Under the pieces are notes generated by a model. It saw only the letters and a list, made by a program, of their open reading frames with translations. It made no database searches and had not been told where the DNA came from. Positions 44,253-54,202 of a stretch of 64,000 nucleotides of DNA are shown here, piece by piece (position 1 is the stretch's first letter; every line of letters begins with the position of its first letter). The DNA is taken from positions 49,388 to 113,387 of the forward strand of contig CAJUAH010000012.1 in NCBI GenBank assembly GCA_910584375.1, in the 5' to 3' direction. A program made the position numbers and the translations under genes. This DNA comes from an uncultured Acetatifactor sp. Lineage in GTDB: Bacteria; Bacillota; Clostridia; Lachnospirales; Lachnospiraceae.

Positions 44253-45974
44253 ATGAGCTACATGGACGAGTATCGGTTCTGGCTGGAGGACGACTATTTC
44301 GACCAGGACACCAAGAAGGAACTGGAGGCCATCGGCAGCAACGAGACAGAGATCGAGGATCGTTTTTACAGAGAGCTGGAGTTCGGTACCGGAGGCCTGC
44401 GGGGGGTGATCGGCGCGGGTACGAACCGCATGAACATCTACACTGTGAGAAAGGCCACCCAGGGCTTGGCCAACTATATCATCAAGCAGGGCGCGCAGAA
44501 AAAGGGTGTGGCCATCGCGTATGATTCCCGTTTCATGTCTCCCGACTTTGCGGACGAGGCCGCGCTGTGCCTGGCCGCCAACGGGATCAAGGCTTATGTG
44601 TTCGAGTCCCTGCGTCCCACGCCGGAGCTGTCCTTTGCGCTTCGCACGCTGGGATGCACCGCGGGCATCGTGGTGACAGCCAGCCACAATCCTCCGGAGT
44701 ACAACGGATATAAGGTATACTGGGAGGACGGCGCGCAGATTACCGCTCCCAAGGACAAAGAGATCATCGGCGAGGTACAGGCCATCAAGGATTATCATAC
44801 CGTGAAGACCATGAGCAAGGCCGAGGCCGAGGCCGCGGGTCTGTACCGGACCATCGGCAAAGAGATTGACGATGCTTACATGGTGGAACTGAAAAAACAG
44901 ATCATCCATCCTGAGATCATCCGGGAAGTGGCGGACGATATCAAGATTGTGTACACCCCCCTGTGCGGCACCGGCAATCTGCCTGTGAGAAGAGTGCTGT
45001 CCGAGCTGGGCTTTAAGAATGTATATGTGGTTCCCGAGCAGGAGAATCCGGATCCCAAGTTTACTACGCTGGATTATCCCAACCCGGAGGATCCCAAGGC
45101 GTTTACTTATGCACTGCGTCTGGCCAGGGAGAAGGATGCGGATATCGTGCTGGCCACCGATCCGGACGCCGACCGTCTGGGCGTGTATGCCAAGGACGCC
45201 AGGACCGGCGAGTATGTGGCCTTTACCGGCAATATGTCCGGTATGCTGATCGCGGAGTATATACTGCGCGAGAAGACCGCAAGCGGCACGATGCCGGAGA
45301 ACCCTGCCATGGTGACCACCATTGTGACCACCAATATGACATTCCCCATAACTCAGAGTTACAATGTTAAACTGATCGAGGTACTGACAGGATTCAAGTT
45401 TATCGGCGAGCAGATCAAGCTGTTTGAGCAGACCGGCTCCAATAATTATGTGTTCGGTTTGGAGGAGAGTTACGGCTGCCTGGCCGGTACCCACGCTCGG
45501 GACAAAGACGCATGCGTGGCGGTGATGTGTCTGTGCGAGGTTGCCGCGTACTGTAAGAAACACGGTATGACTCTGTGGGATATGATGTTACAGATGTATG
45601 AGAAGTACGGCTACTTCAAGGAGACGCAGTACACCATCACGATGAAGGGCGTCAGCGGCGCCAAGGAGATTGCCGCCCTGATGGATAAGCTGCGCACCAA
45701 TCCTCCCAAAGCTATCGGCGACGCCAAAGTGCTGAAATTCCGCGACTATCAGGAGAACAAGATCGTGGATATGGAGACCGGCGCAGTGTCCGAGACGGGT
45801 CTGCCCAAGTCCAACGTGCTGTATTTTGAGCTGCCCGACAATTGCTGGTGTTGCGCCAGACCTTCCGGTACGGAGCCCAAGATCAAGTTCTATATGGGCG
45901 TAGTCGGCAGCAGCCTGGAGGACGCGCAGGCCAGAGTAGAGAAACTGACCGAGGATTTGAAGGCAATCTTATAA
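44253..45974 (+). CDS. pgm: Phosphoglucomutase / phosphomannomutase
   Basis: 573 residues, alpha-D-phosphohexomutase family. S144 in TASHNPPEYNGYK is phosphorylated during catalysis, DPDADRL (about 304-310) binds the metal, GLEESYG reads the sugar ring and RPSGTEPKIK binds the phosphate. It interconverts glucose-6-phosphate and glucose-1-phosphate and so feeds RfbA and the initiating transferase. ATG 44253 follows GGAGGAGG. It stands first in the second block of glycan genes. Confidence 0.94.
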   Translation: MSYMDEYRFWLEDDYFDQDTKKELEAIGSNETEIEDRFYRELEFGTGGLRGVIGAGTNRMNIYTVRKATQGLANYIIKQGAQKKGVAIAYDSRFMSPDFADEAALCLAANGIKAYVFESLRPTPELSFALRTLGCTAGIVVTASHNPPEYNGYKVYWEDGAQITAPKDKEIIGEVQAIKDYHTVKTMSKAEAEAAGLYRTIGKEIDDAYMVELKKQIIHPEIIREVADDIKIVYTPLCGTGNLPVRRVLSELGFKNVYVVPEQENPDPKFTTLDYPNPEDPKAFTYALRLAREKDADIVLATDPDADRLGVYAKDARTGEYVAFTGNMSGMLIAEYILREKTASGTMPENPAMVTTIVTTNMTFPITQSYNVKLIEVLTGFKFIGEQIKLFEQTGSNNYVFGLEESYGCLAGTHARDKDACVAVMCLCEVAAYCKKHGMTLWDMMLQMYEKYGYFKETQYTITMKGVSGAKEIAALMDKLRTNPPKAIGDAKVLKFRDYQENKIVDMETGAVSETGLPKSNVLYFELPDNCWCCARPSGTEPKIKFYMGVVGSSLEDAQARVEKLTEDLKAIL

Positions 45975-45995
45975 AAGAGATCCCTTTTCAGGAGC

Positions 45996-46011
45996 CGCCC
46001 CGCAAGGGGCG
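45996..46011 (+). terminator. Short GC hairpin after pgm
   Basis: CGCCCC-GCAA-GGGGCG at 45996-46011. The T content after it is modest (ACTTCTGTGTTT), so it may slow rather than end transcription. Confidence 0.4.
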
Positions 46012-46042
46012 ACTTCTGTGTTTGAAAGGAGGAAAACGGCTC

Positions 46043-47416
46043 ATGGGCAAACTGAGTATCCACAACCTGCGAAAAACCATATCGTATCTGCGGCGGAACG
46101 GACTGAGGGAGACTTTGGTCACGATTCGGGAGCATTTACCGCAGACTTCCCGGGAAACATATGTATATACGCCCGTGGCGGAGCAGGAGTTGGAGCGGCA
46201 GCGGCAGAGAAAATGGGGGGATCCGGTAACTTTCAGTATCGTGGTTCCGGCCTTTCATACGCCGGAGCGGTATTACAGGGAATTGTTGGAGTCCGTTCTG
46301 GGGCAGACCTATCCTCATTGGCAACTGGTGGTCGGCGATGCCGGGGAGGAGGACAGCCTGGGACGCCTGGCGGCATCTTATGGGGATGAGCGGATCTGTT
46401 ATCACCGTCTCTCCGGTAACCGCGGTATCGCGGACAATACCAACGAGACTCTGCGGTGGGCGACGGGAGACTATGTGGCTCTGCTGGATCACGACGATTT
46501 GCTGACGCCGGACGCCCTGTATGAGATGGCGGCGGCGATAGAGGGAGGGATACATGACGGCGTACCGCCCCGGATGCTGTATTCCGACGAGGATAAATGT
46601 GACGAGAATGCGCAAAGATTCTACGAACCCAATATCAAACCTGATTTTAATCTGGATCTGCTGCTGACCAACAACTATATCTGCCACCTGCTGGTGATGG
46701 AGGCCGGACTGATAAAAGAGCTGGGACTGCGGGCGGAATATGACGGCGCTCAGGATCATGATCTGGTGCTGCGGGCGGCGGCAAAGCTCCGGCGCTCACC
46801 CGGCTCGATCCTGCACATTCCCAAAGTGCTGTATCACTGGCGCTGCCACAGCGCCTCCACGGCGGCCAACCCGGAGAGCAAGCTGTACGCCTACGAGGCG
46901 GGGGTGAGGGCCTCTCAGGATTATGCGGACAGACAGGGGTGGAAGGCCAGAGTGTCCATGACGCAGCATATGGGATTTTCCCGGACAGAGTACGATCCTC
47001 CCGTTCTGGAACAGCGCCGGGAGATCGGGGCTGTGGGCGGCAGAGTGCTGGGCCGGGCGCGCCGGATCGTGGGCGGCATGATGGATGAAACGGGGCAGGT
47101 ACAATATAAAGGTCTAAAGGACGGCTACAGCGGCTATCTGAACCGGGCTCTGCTGGTACAGCAGGCCCCGGCACTGGATCTGCGGTGCCTGAAACTGAGC
47201 GAACAATGCGGCAAACTCTTTTTGCAGGCCGTAGGACAGGAATACGAGGAGGATGGGCGCACCGGCATGTATCGCTGGCAGAACCTGCCGCCTGGCAGCG
47301 ATCCTGCGGTTCTGGGGCTTGCGCTGAGCCTGGCGCTGCGGGAGGCGGGATATATCCTGCTGTGGGATCCGCAGATGGTGTGCGACCTGTGCGCGGACGG
47401 AAATTCACCCTCATGA
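46043..47416 (+). CDS. GT2 glycosyltransferase with a reduced second domain
   Basis: 457 residues from ATG 46043 (AAAGGAGG at 46025-46032; frame open to 45842 inside pgm). The first GT2 domain (about 65-310) has FSIVVPAFHTPERYY, LLDHDDLLTP and NNYICHLLV, closely like the first domain of the two-domain enzyme at 27486. The rest (about 325-457) matches that enzyme's second domain only in parts (IGAVGGRVLG, then a short C-terminal block) and has lost the nucleotide-sugar motifs, so it is probably structural. Cytoplasmic, chain extending. Confidence 0.85.
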   Translation: MGKLSIHNLRKTISYLRRNGLRETLVTIREHLPQTSRETYVYTPVAEQELERQRQRKWGDPVTFSIVVPAFHTPERYYRELLESVLGQTYPHWQLVVGDAGEEDSLGRLAASYGDERICYHRLSGNRGIADNTNETLRWATGDYVALLDHDDLLTPDALYEMAAAIEGGIHDGVPPRMLYSDEDKCDENAQRFYEPNIKPDFNLDLLLTNNYICHLLVMEAGLIKELGLRAEYDGAQDHDLVLRAAAKLRRSPGSILHIPKVLYHWRCHSASTAANPESKLYAYEAGVRASQDYADRQGWKARVSMTQHMGFSRTEYDPPVLEQRREIGAVGGRVLGRARRIVGGMMDETGQVQYKGLKDGYSGYLNRALLVQQAPALDLRCLKLSEQCGKLFLQAVGQEYEEDGRTGMYRWQNLPPGSDPAVLGLALSLALREAGYILLWDPQMVCDLCADGNSPS

Positions 47417-47481
47417 GTATGGGATGAAAAAGGGCACGGCCGCAGCTGGCCTGTCATACTGTCAGGCATGGAGAGGTAACG

Positions 47482-48480
47482 ATGAAAATAACGGTGGTCA
47501 TACCCAATTATAAGGGAAAAGAGTATATCAGACCCTGCCTGGACAGCCTGCTGGAAGAACAGGCAAGGTACCTGGACGGGGAACAGGACAAGCCCCCGCT
47601 CTTTAAGGTGCTGGTGGTGGACAACGGTTCGACGGATGGTGTTCCGGAGATTGTCAGGCGGGAATATCCGGAGGTGACGCTCCTGGAACTTGCGGAGAAT
47701 ACCGGTTTTTGCCATGCTGTCAATCTGGGGATCCGGGCGGCGGATACTCCCTATGTACTGCTGCTGAACAATGATACGGTGGTAAAACCGGGATTTGTGC
47801 AGGCGCTGCTTGCGCGCATGGAGTCCGACGGACGCATCTTTTCCGTCAGTCCTCTGATGCTGTCCATGGAGGACGAGTCCCGGGTCGACGATGCCGGGGA
47901 TCGCTACAATGCTCTGGGCTGGGCTTTTGCCCGGGGAAAGGGGCGTCCCGCGGCGCGTTATCAAAAACAGGCCCGGATCTTCGCGGCCTGCGGCGGCGCG
48001 TCGCTGTACCGCAGGGAGGCGGTGCTGGCATTGGGAGGCTTTGACGAGAACCATTTTGCCTATCTGGAGGATATTGATATCGGCTACCGGGCCAGAATAC
48101 ACGGCTGGCACAATGTATACGAGCCCGGCGCCAGGGTGCTACACGCGGGGAGCGCCGTCTCAGGCTCCCGCCATAATGCCTTTAAGGTTAAACTCTCCTC
48201 GGCCAACAATGCCTATATGATTGGCAAAAATATGCCGCTCATTCAAATTTTCCTTAATTTTCCTTTCCTTTTTCTAGGGTTTTGCATAAAAACTGTCTAT
48301 TTTGCCAAGAAAAAAATGGGCATGCTATATGTGAAAGGATATGCGGAAGGGATCGCGAGATGCTTTGGAAACGCGGGAAAAGAGCATAGGGTACGTTTTA
48401 AATGGCATAATCTGTGGAATTATTGCCGTATTCAGGGCACGCTCTGGTTGGATATGATCCGCATCTTCATAAAATCTTAA
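47482..48480 (+). CDS. Rhamnosyltransferase-like GT2
   Basis: 332 residues. VVIPNYKGKEYI, VVDNGSTDG and LLLNNDT (metal motif) mark a GT2 domain; ENHFAYLEDIDIGYRARIHGW is the C-terminal acceptor motif common in WbbL-like rhamnosyltransferases. A hydrophobic patch at ~255-275 may touch the membrane. Base composition drops towards AT over its last ~250 bases. Confidence 0.88.
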   Translation: MKITVVIPNYKGKEYIRPCLDSLLEEQARYLDGEQDKPPLFKVLVVDNGSTDGVPEIVRREYPEVTLLELAENTGFCHAVNLGIRAADTPYVLLLNNDTVVKPGFVQALLARMESDGRIFSVSPLMLSMEDESRVDDAGDRYNALGWAFARGKGRPAARYQKQARIFAACGGASLYRREAVLALGGFDENHFAYLEDIDIGYRARIHGWHNVYEPGARVLHAGSAVSGSRHNAFKVKLSSANNAYMIGKNMPLIQIFLNFPFLFLGFCIKTVYFAKKKMGMLYVKGYAEGIARCFGNAGKEHRVRFKWHNLWNYCRIQGTLWLDMIRIFIKS

Positions 48481-48481
48481 G

Positions 48482-48510
48482 TTGTTTCCGCGTCGGGATT
48501 CATGTAGAAT
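48482..48510 (+). promoter_or_regulatory. Possible sigma-A promoter before the initiating transferase
   Basis: TTGTTT (48482-48487), 17 bases, TAGAAT (48505-48510), 46 bases before the start codon. Confidence 0.4.
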
Positions 48511-48555
48511 AAGGTAAGATCAGAGAGACTTGAAGGCCCGACGGAGTGATGCCGT

Positions 48556-49965
48556 ATGATTAAAGATAACCAGAAGGTGTTTAACAGGCTTCATGTGCTG
48601 ATGGATATTATGATCACTGTGTTTTCCTATGCACTGGCCTACTTTATCAAATTTTATATTATCGACGCCGCATCTCCCGAGGTAGGTGTTCTGCCGATAG
48701 GGGATTACTTCATGGTGCTGCTGTTTCTGGTGCCGGCATATGTGATCCTGTACTTTCTATGTGATGTATACGGCCCGAAACGTACGGTAAAACGGCGCCA
48801 TGAGCTCCTGGCGATTATTCAGGCCAACACGCTGGGTATGGCATTTTATATCATCATTCTGTATGTGGTGATCCGGGAAATCAACTACTCCCGATGGATG
48901 ATGGTCATATTCTACATGCTGAATATTTTCATTACCTGTGTGAGCCGTATTGTGCTGCGCAAGCTGCTCCGTACTATCCGCAGCAGGGGCTATAATCTAA
49001 AGCATGTGTTGGTCGTGGGATATTCCCGTGCCGCGGAGCAATATATCGACAGGCTCCTGTGGAATCCCCAGTGGGGGTATAAAATTGCCGGTATTCTGGA
49101 TGATACGGTGCCCAGCGGCACATTATATAAGGGAATCAAAGTATTGGGCAGGCTGGATAATCTGGAAGTCATCCTGCCGCATCATGAGTTGGACGAGATC
49201 GCCATCGCCCTGCCGCTGAAAGATTATGACAATCTGGAGCATGTGGTGAGCATATGTGAGAAATCCGGAGTACACACCAAATTTATCCCGGACTATAACA
49301 GCGTGATCCCCACCAGACCCTATACGGAGGATCTGATGGGTCTGCCTGTTATCAATATCCGCTATGTGCCCCTGTCTAACAACAGCAACAAGGTGATAAA
49401 GCGCGCCATGGATATCCTGGGCTCGACTGCGGGCATCGTGCTGCTCTCGCCGTTCCTGCTGCTGCTGGCAGCCCTGGTCAAGATCAGCAGCCCCGGGCCG
49501 GTAATCTTTAAACAGGAGAGGGTGGGACTGCACAGCAAACCTTTTTATATGTATAAATTCCGCACTATGGAGCAGCAGTCGGAGGAAGAAGAGAAAAAGG
49601 CATGGACGGTGCGGGACGATCCGAGAGTCACCGGCATCGGCAAATTTTTGCGCAGGACCAGCCTGGACGAACTGCCCCAACTGTTCAATATTTTGAAGGG
49701 GGATATGAGCCTGGTGGGGCCCAGGCCCGAAAGACCGCTTTTTGTAGAGAGATTTCGAGAGGAGATTCCCCGGTATATGGTAAAGCACCAGGTGCGTCCC
49801 GGACTCACCGGTTGGGCGCAGGTCAATGGGTTTCGCGGGGATACTTCGATCAAGAAACGGATAGACTGCGACATTTATTATATTGAAAACTGGACCATAG
49901 GTTTTGACATAAAAATAATATTTCTGACATTTTTCACGGGTTTTGTCAATAAGAACGCCTATTAA
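48556..49965 (+). CDS. Undecaprenyl-phosphate sugar phosphotransferase (WcaJ/CpsE-like)
   Basis: 469 residues. Four membrane helices in the first ~135 residues, a Rossmann-like CoA-binding-type domain (about 140-265), a fifth membrane segment (about 285-310), and the catalytic bacterial sugar transferase domain (310-469) with KFRTM, RTSLDELPQL, GPRPERP and the final PGLTGWAQVNG. It starts the polysaccharide by moving a sugar-1-phosphate, probably glucose or galactose, from UDP-sugar to undecaprenyl phosphate. This is the only initiating enzyme seen in the window. Confidence 0.93.
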   Translation: MIKDNQKVFNRLHVLMDIMITVFSYALAYFIKFYIIDAASPEVGVLPIGDYFMVLLFLVPAYVILYFLCDVYGPKRTVKRRHELLAIIQANTLGMAFYIIILYVVIREINYSRWMMVIFYMLNIFITCVSRIVLRKLLRTIRSRGYNLKHVLVVGYSRAAEQYIDRLLWNPQWGYKIAGILDDTVPSGTLYKGIKVLGRLDNLEVILPHHELDEIAIALPLKDYDNLEHVVSICEKSGVHTKFIPDYNSVIPTRPYTEDLMGLPVINIRYVPLSNNSNKVIKRAMDILGSTAGIVLLSPFLLLLAALVKISSPGPVIFKQERVGLHSKPFYMYKFRTMEQQSEEEEKKAWTVRDDPRVTGIGKFLRRTSLDELPQLFNILKGDMSLVGPRPERPLFVERFREEIPRYMVKHQVRPGLTGWAQVNGFRGDTSIKKRIDCDIYYIENWTIGFDIKIIFLTFFTGFVNKNAY

Positions 49966-50015
49966 CAGGACCCATACAATATAGGGACGCGTTACGGAAA
50001 GACAGGAGAACAGGG

Positions 50016-51176
50016 ATGGCGACAAAAGCAAACAAAACAAAAGGAAAATCCAGAAAATCTAAAAGGATATCGAGGATGATCATATTTTCCGTGGAGATTC
50101 TGGTGATTCTGGTAATGCTGCTGGTGGTGGTAAAAGTTTTTCAGATGACGGACTCGGGGGCGGAGGGCGGCAGCGGAGGCCCCCTGATCTTTGAACCGGC
50201 CAGAGGAGAGGACAATACGGGAGACGGCTCTTTGGTCCCGCCTCAGGAGGATTTTGTGGTCAATGACGCGGTGAAAGAAGACCAGGTGATGAAGAATTAC
50301 TGGAATATAGCGCTGTTTGGCGTGGATGCCACCAACTCCACGGAACTGTATAAAAGCAGCCGCAGCGACAGTATGATGATCGCCTCCGTCAATCTGGAGA
50401 CAGGAGAAATCAAACTGGTGTCCGTGTTCCGGGACACATATCTCAATATCGGCAGCGACCGGTATAAAAAGGCCAATCAGGCATACCGGGTCGGCGGCGC
50501 GGAACAGGCCATTGCCATGCTGAATATGAATCTGGATCTGGATATCAAGGATTTCGTGACGGTGAATTACCAGGCGGTCATCGATGTGGTGGACGGTCTG
50601 GGTGGGATCTGGATCGATATAAACGAAGACGAGATTCTTCATCTGAATAACTATCAGGCCAGCATCATCCGGGATACCATGCCCAACAGGGATATGGAGG
50701 ACTATATTTCGGTGACGGAGGCCGGGTATCAGAGGCTGAACGGTCTGCAGGCGGCGGCATATTGCCGTATCCGCTATACCAGAGGCGACGACTTCAAGCG
50801 CACGGAGCGCCAGAGAGCCGTGTTGCAGGCCATAGAGGCTCAGGCCAAGAAGGCGGATCTGAACACACTGGCAAGCCTTTTCACAAAGGTCATGGAGAAT
50901 GTGTATACTTCTATTAAGTCGGATGATATTCTGACGATGATAAACAACATCAGCAGTTACCATATCGTGGATGAGGGCGGATTCCCCACGGACAATATGC
51001 GTACCACCGGCACCATAGGCGCCACCGGCAGCTGTGTGGTTCCGATGGATCTGGAGTCCAACGTGGTCTGGCTGCACAAGTTCCTGTTTGACGACGAGAC
51101 TTATCAGGTGACGGCGGAAGTCAAAAAATACAGCGATATAATCAAGTCCGATACCAGTCCTTATTTGAATCAGTAA
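50016..51176 (+). CDS. LytR-CpsA-Psr (LCP) phosphotransferase
   Basis: 386 residues with a basic cytoplasmic tail, a membrane helix (about 23-45) and the outer LCP domain (about 95-300): SRSDSMMIASVNLETGEIKLVSVFRDT, then the conserved Arg/Asp positions and CRIRYTRGDDFKRTERQRAVL. LCP proteins attach lipid-linked polymers to peptidoglycan, releasing undecaprenyl phosphate. Placed next to the initiating transferase, it probably finishes the polymer made here. Confidence 0.93.
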   Translation: MATKANKTKGKSRKSKRISRMIIFSVEILVILVMLLVVVKVFQMTDSGAEGGSGGPLIFEPARGEDNTGDGSLVPPQEDFVVNDAVKEDQVMKNYWNIALFGVDATNSTELYKSSRSDSMMIASVNLETGEIKLVSVFRDTYLNIGSDRYKKANQAYRVGGAEQAIAMLNMNLDLDIKDFVTVNYQAVIDVVDGLGGIWIDINEDEILHLNNYQASIIRDTMPNRDMEDYISVTEAGYQRLNGLQAAAYCRIRYTRGDDFKRTERQRAVLQAIEAQAKKADLNTLASLFTKVMENVYTSIKSDDILTMINNISSYHIVDEGGFPTDNMRTTGTIGATGSCVVPMDLESNVVWLHKFLFDDETYQVTAEVKKYSDIIKSDTSPYLNQ

Positions 51177-51288
51177 GATATACGGGAGGGAGCTGACGAC
51201 AGCTCCCTCTTACGCATGAATACGGCAACATGGGCACAGCCTGTGTATGCCTGATATTCCCGCTGCAGCGGGCAGGAGTATAAACAAC

Positions 51289-52290
51289 ATGAATGTAGAT
51301 GTCATCATTCCTGTATACAGGCCGGATCGGACATTTTTTGAGCTGATAGACAGGCTGGAAACACAAACTGTGCCTGTCCGGCGTATCATAATTATGAATA
51401 CAGAGGAAAAATATTTTACGCAGTTGATCTATGGCACCAAATTTCTGGAGCAGCACCGGCAGGTGACAGTCTGCCATCTGTCTAAAAAAGAGTTTGACCA
51501 TGCGCGCACCAGGGCGCAGGGTGTGGCCAGATCCGACGGGGAGATCTTTGTCATGATGACCCAGGACGCCATGCCTGCGGATACGCGGCTGATCGAAGAA
51601 CTGACGGCCGCATTGGCGCGGGAGGATGTGGCGGCGGCCTATGCCAGACAGCTGTCAGCCCCGGACGCTGAGCCGGTAGAGGCTTATATGCGAGGTTACA
51701 ATTACCCGGAAGACTCCCGGATCAAATCGCTGCAGGACTTATCTCAATTGGGGATCAAGACCTATTTTTGTTCCAATGTGTGCTGCGCGTACAGGCGGGA
51801 TACCTATGACAAGCTGGGCGGTTTTATCAGCCATGCGATTTTTAACGAGGATATGTTGTTCGCGGCCCGGGCAATACATGAAGGATATCGGATCGCCTAT
51901 GTGGCCGAGGCCAGAGTGATTCACTCCCACAATTATACCTGCGGGCAGTTTTTCCACAGGAATTTTGACCTGGGAGTATCCCAGGCAGACCACCCGGAGG
52001 TGTTTCAGGCCGTGCCCTCCGAGGGGGAGGGCATCCGCAGTGTCAAACTGGCCGCCGCCTGGCTGCTCCGGCAGAAACAGAGACGCAGAATACCGGGACT
52101 TTTGTTGCAGAGCGGGTGTAAATATGCGGGTTACTGGCTGGGAAAACACTACAGAATACTGCCCCGCGGACTGGTGCTTGCCTGTACGGCCAACAGAGAG
52201 TATTGGGAACAGGAGAGCAGACGCAGGGATGTGGCGGGGATTGACGCTGCCCGGGGGTATGGCAGGACCGAGCAGGAGACAAACAGATAA
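51289..52290 (+). CDS. GT2 glycosyltransferase, RfbF/rhamnosyltransferase-like
   Basis: 333 residues from ATG 51289 (CAGGAG at 51273-51278). VDVIIPVYRPD at the start, MMTQDAMPAD as the metal-binding region (TQDA is typical of this group of dTDP-rhamnosyltransferases), and a late HSHNY segment. It is probably cytoplasmic. If it truly uses dTDP-rhamnose, an RfbD must be encoded outside the window. A frame upstream to 51247 is open but lacks a site. Confidence 0.86.
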   Translation: MNVDVIIPVYRPDRTFFELIDRLETQTVPVRRIIIMNTEEKYFTQLIYGTKFLEQHRQVTVCHLSKKEFDHARTRAQGVARSDGEIFVMMTQDAMPADTRLIEELTAALAREDVAAAYARQLSAPDAEPVEAYMRGYNYPEDSRIKSLQDLSQLGIKTYFCSNVCCAYRRDTYDKLGGFISHAIFNEDMLFAARAIHEGYRIAYVAEARVIHSHNYTCGQFFHRNFDLGVSQADHPEVFQAVPSEGEGIRSVKLAAAWLLRQKQRRRIPGLLLQSGCKYAGYWLGKHYRILPRGLVLACTANREYWEQESRRRDVAGIDAARGYGRTEQETNR

Positions 52291-52315
52291 GAAGAGAAGA
52301 CAGATAAGAAGAGAA
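52283..52315 (+). repeat. 17-bp direct repeat before glmS
   Basis: ACAGATAAGAAGAGAAG (52283-52299) is followed directly by a second copy differing in the last base or two. It overlaps the end of the upstream gene and is A/G-rich. Confidence 0.7.
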
Positions 52316-52351
52316 AGACAGTAGAGGTTCAGAAATCAGGAGGAGAAAACA

Positions 52352-54178
52352 ATGTGTGGAATCGTAGGATATATCGGCAGCAGACAGGCGGCCCCCATTA
52401 TTCTGGACGGCCTGGCGAGGCTGGAGTACAGAGGCTATGACTCTGCAGGTATGGCGATATTTGACGGAGAACATATCCGCATGAAAAAGGCGGTGGGACG
52501 TCTGAAAGTGTTGGAGAATCTGACCCATGGCGGCGAGACCATGAAGGGCTGTATGGGGATCGGTCATACCAGATGGGCCACCCATGGCGCGCCCAGCGAT
52601 ATCAATTCCCACCCCCACCTGAACACGTCGGAGACCATTGCCGTGGTACATAACGGCATTATAGAGAACTATATTCCGCTGAAAAAGAAACTCACGGACA
52701 AGGGATATACATTTGCATCGGAGACGGACACGGAGGTCCTGGCGCATCTGCTGGACTATTATTACAAGGGCAATCCGCTGGAGGCCATCACCAAAGTGCT
52801 GCACCGTGTGGAGGGTTCTTACGCGCTGGGGATTCTGTTTGCGGAACACCCGGATGAGATCTACGCGGTGAGAAAGGACAGTCCGCTGATCGTGGGTTCC
52901 TCCGACGACGGCTGTTTTATCGCTTCCGACGTCCCTGCTATCCTGAAATACACCCGCACGGTATATTATGTGGATAATCAGGAGGTAGTAAAGCTGGGTA
53001 AGGACAGTTTGCAGTTTTTCTCTGTTGATCAGGAAGAGATCACCAAGGAGCCCGTCACCATCGACTGGGATGCAAATGCGGCGGAAAAGGCCGGATATGA
53101 ACATTTCATGTTAAAAGAGATTTATGAGCAGCCCAAAGCCATCAACGATACCATCTCGCCCCGTCTGCAGGGAGATAATGTGGTAATCGATGAGCTGCAC
53201 ATGACGGACGGGGAACTCGCCGCCGTGAAGAGACTGTACATTGTGGCCTGCGGTTCCGCATACCATGTGGGAGTGACCGGTAAATATGTGATAGAGACAT
53301 TGGCTCGGATCCCGGTGGAAGTGGACGTGGCCAGTGAATTCAGATATCGTGACCCGATCATGGATGAGAACAGCATGGTCATCGTGATCAGCCAGTCCGG
53401 TGAGACAGCGGATACGCTGGCTGCTCTGCGGGAATCCAGGAGCAGAGGAGCCAAAGTGCTGGGCATCGTGAATGTGGTGGGCAGTTCCATCGCCAGAGAA
53501 GCGGATGCCTGTCTGTATACCTGGGCGGGGCCGGAGATCGCAGTGGCCACCACCAAAGCCTACAGTGCCCAGTTGGCAGCCCTCTATATGCTGGCCATTA
53601 AGCTCGCGCTGGCGAACGAAACCATTGACAGCGCCAGGGCGGCAGGACTTATCAAGGATCTGCGCACGCTGCCGGATCAGATTGAGCTGCTGCTGGGACA
53701 GAAGGAGAAGATACAGCGTTTTGCCAACCGTTATGTGGGAGCCAAAGACATCTTTTTCATCGGGAGAGGCATCGACTATGCCATCTCTCTGGAGGGTTCT
53801 CTGAAATTAAAGGAGATTTCCTATGTACATTCAGAAGCCTATGCGGCCGGAGAACTGAAACATGGCACCATATCCCTGATCGAGGACGGCACATTGGTGG
53901 TGGCTGTATCCACACAGCCGAAACTGTATCAAAAGACCATCAGCAATATCGTGGAGGTCAAGGCCAGAGGCGCTTTCGTAATGGCTGTGACCAACGAGGA
54001 AAATAAAGCCATGGAAAAGGCCAGCGACTACTGCGTCTATCTGCCGGAGACGGATCCCTGTTTTGCCAATTCGCTGGCAATCATACCGCTGCAGCTTTTC
54101 GGATATTATGTAGCGGTGGGAAAAGGCTGTGATGTGGATAAACCCCGCAATCTCGCAAAATCGGTCACGGTAGAATAA
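52352..54178 (+). CDS. glmS: Glutamine-fructose-6-phosphate aminotransferase
   Basis: 608 residues, normal for GlmS. C2 in MCGIVGYIG is the glutaminase nucleophile; two SIS domains follow (AEGSAYHVG-type SISQSGETADT stretch and the later GRGIDYAISLEGSLKLKE). The final ...DVDKPRNLAKSVTVE is the expected C-terminus. It makes glucosamine-6-phosphate for peptidoglycan and surface glycans. No glmS ribozyme core is recognisable in the 61-base gap upstream. Confidence 0.97.
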   Translation: MCGIVGYIGSRQAAPIILDGLARLEYRGYDSAGMAIFDGEHIRMKKAVGRLKVLENLTHGGETMKGCMGIGHTRWATHGAPSDINSHPHLNTSETIAVVHNGIIENYIPLKKKLTDKGYTFASETDTEVLAHLLDYYYKGNPLEAITKVLHRVEGSYALGILFAEHPDEIYAVRKDSPLIVGSSDDGCFIASDVPAILKYTRTVYYVDNQEVVKLGKDSLQFFSVDQEEITKEPVTIDWDANAAEKAGYEHFMLKEIYEQPKAINDTISPRLQGDNVVIDELHMTDGELAAVKRLYIVACGSAYHVGVTGKYVIETLARIPVEVDVASEFRYRDPIMDENSMVIVISQSGETADTLAALRESRSRGAKVLGIVNVVGSSIAREADACLYTWAGPEIAVATTKAYSAQLAALYMLAIKLALANETIDSARAAGLIKDLRTLPDQIELLLGQKEKIQRFANRYVGAKDIFFIGRGIDYAISLEGSLKLKEISYVHSEAYAAGELKHGTISLIEDGTLVVAVSTQPKLYQKTISNIVEVKARGAFVMAVTNEENKAMEKASDYCVYLPETDPCFANSLAIIPLQLFGYYVAVGKGCDVDKPRNLAKSVTVE

Positions 54179-54202
54179 AAATGAATTTCACAGGAGATTA
54201 AT

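Noticed and set aside
52291..52351. glmS ribozyme upstream of glmS
   Set aside because: The gap is only 61 bases and A/G-rich; the ribozyme needs a much longer conserved leader.
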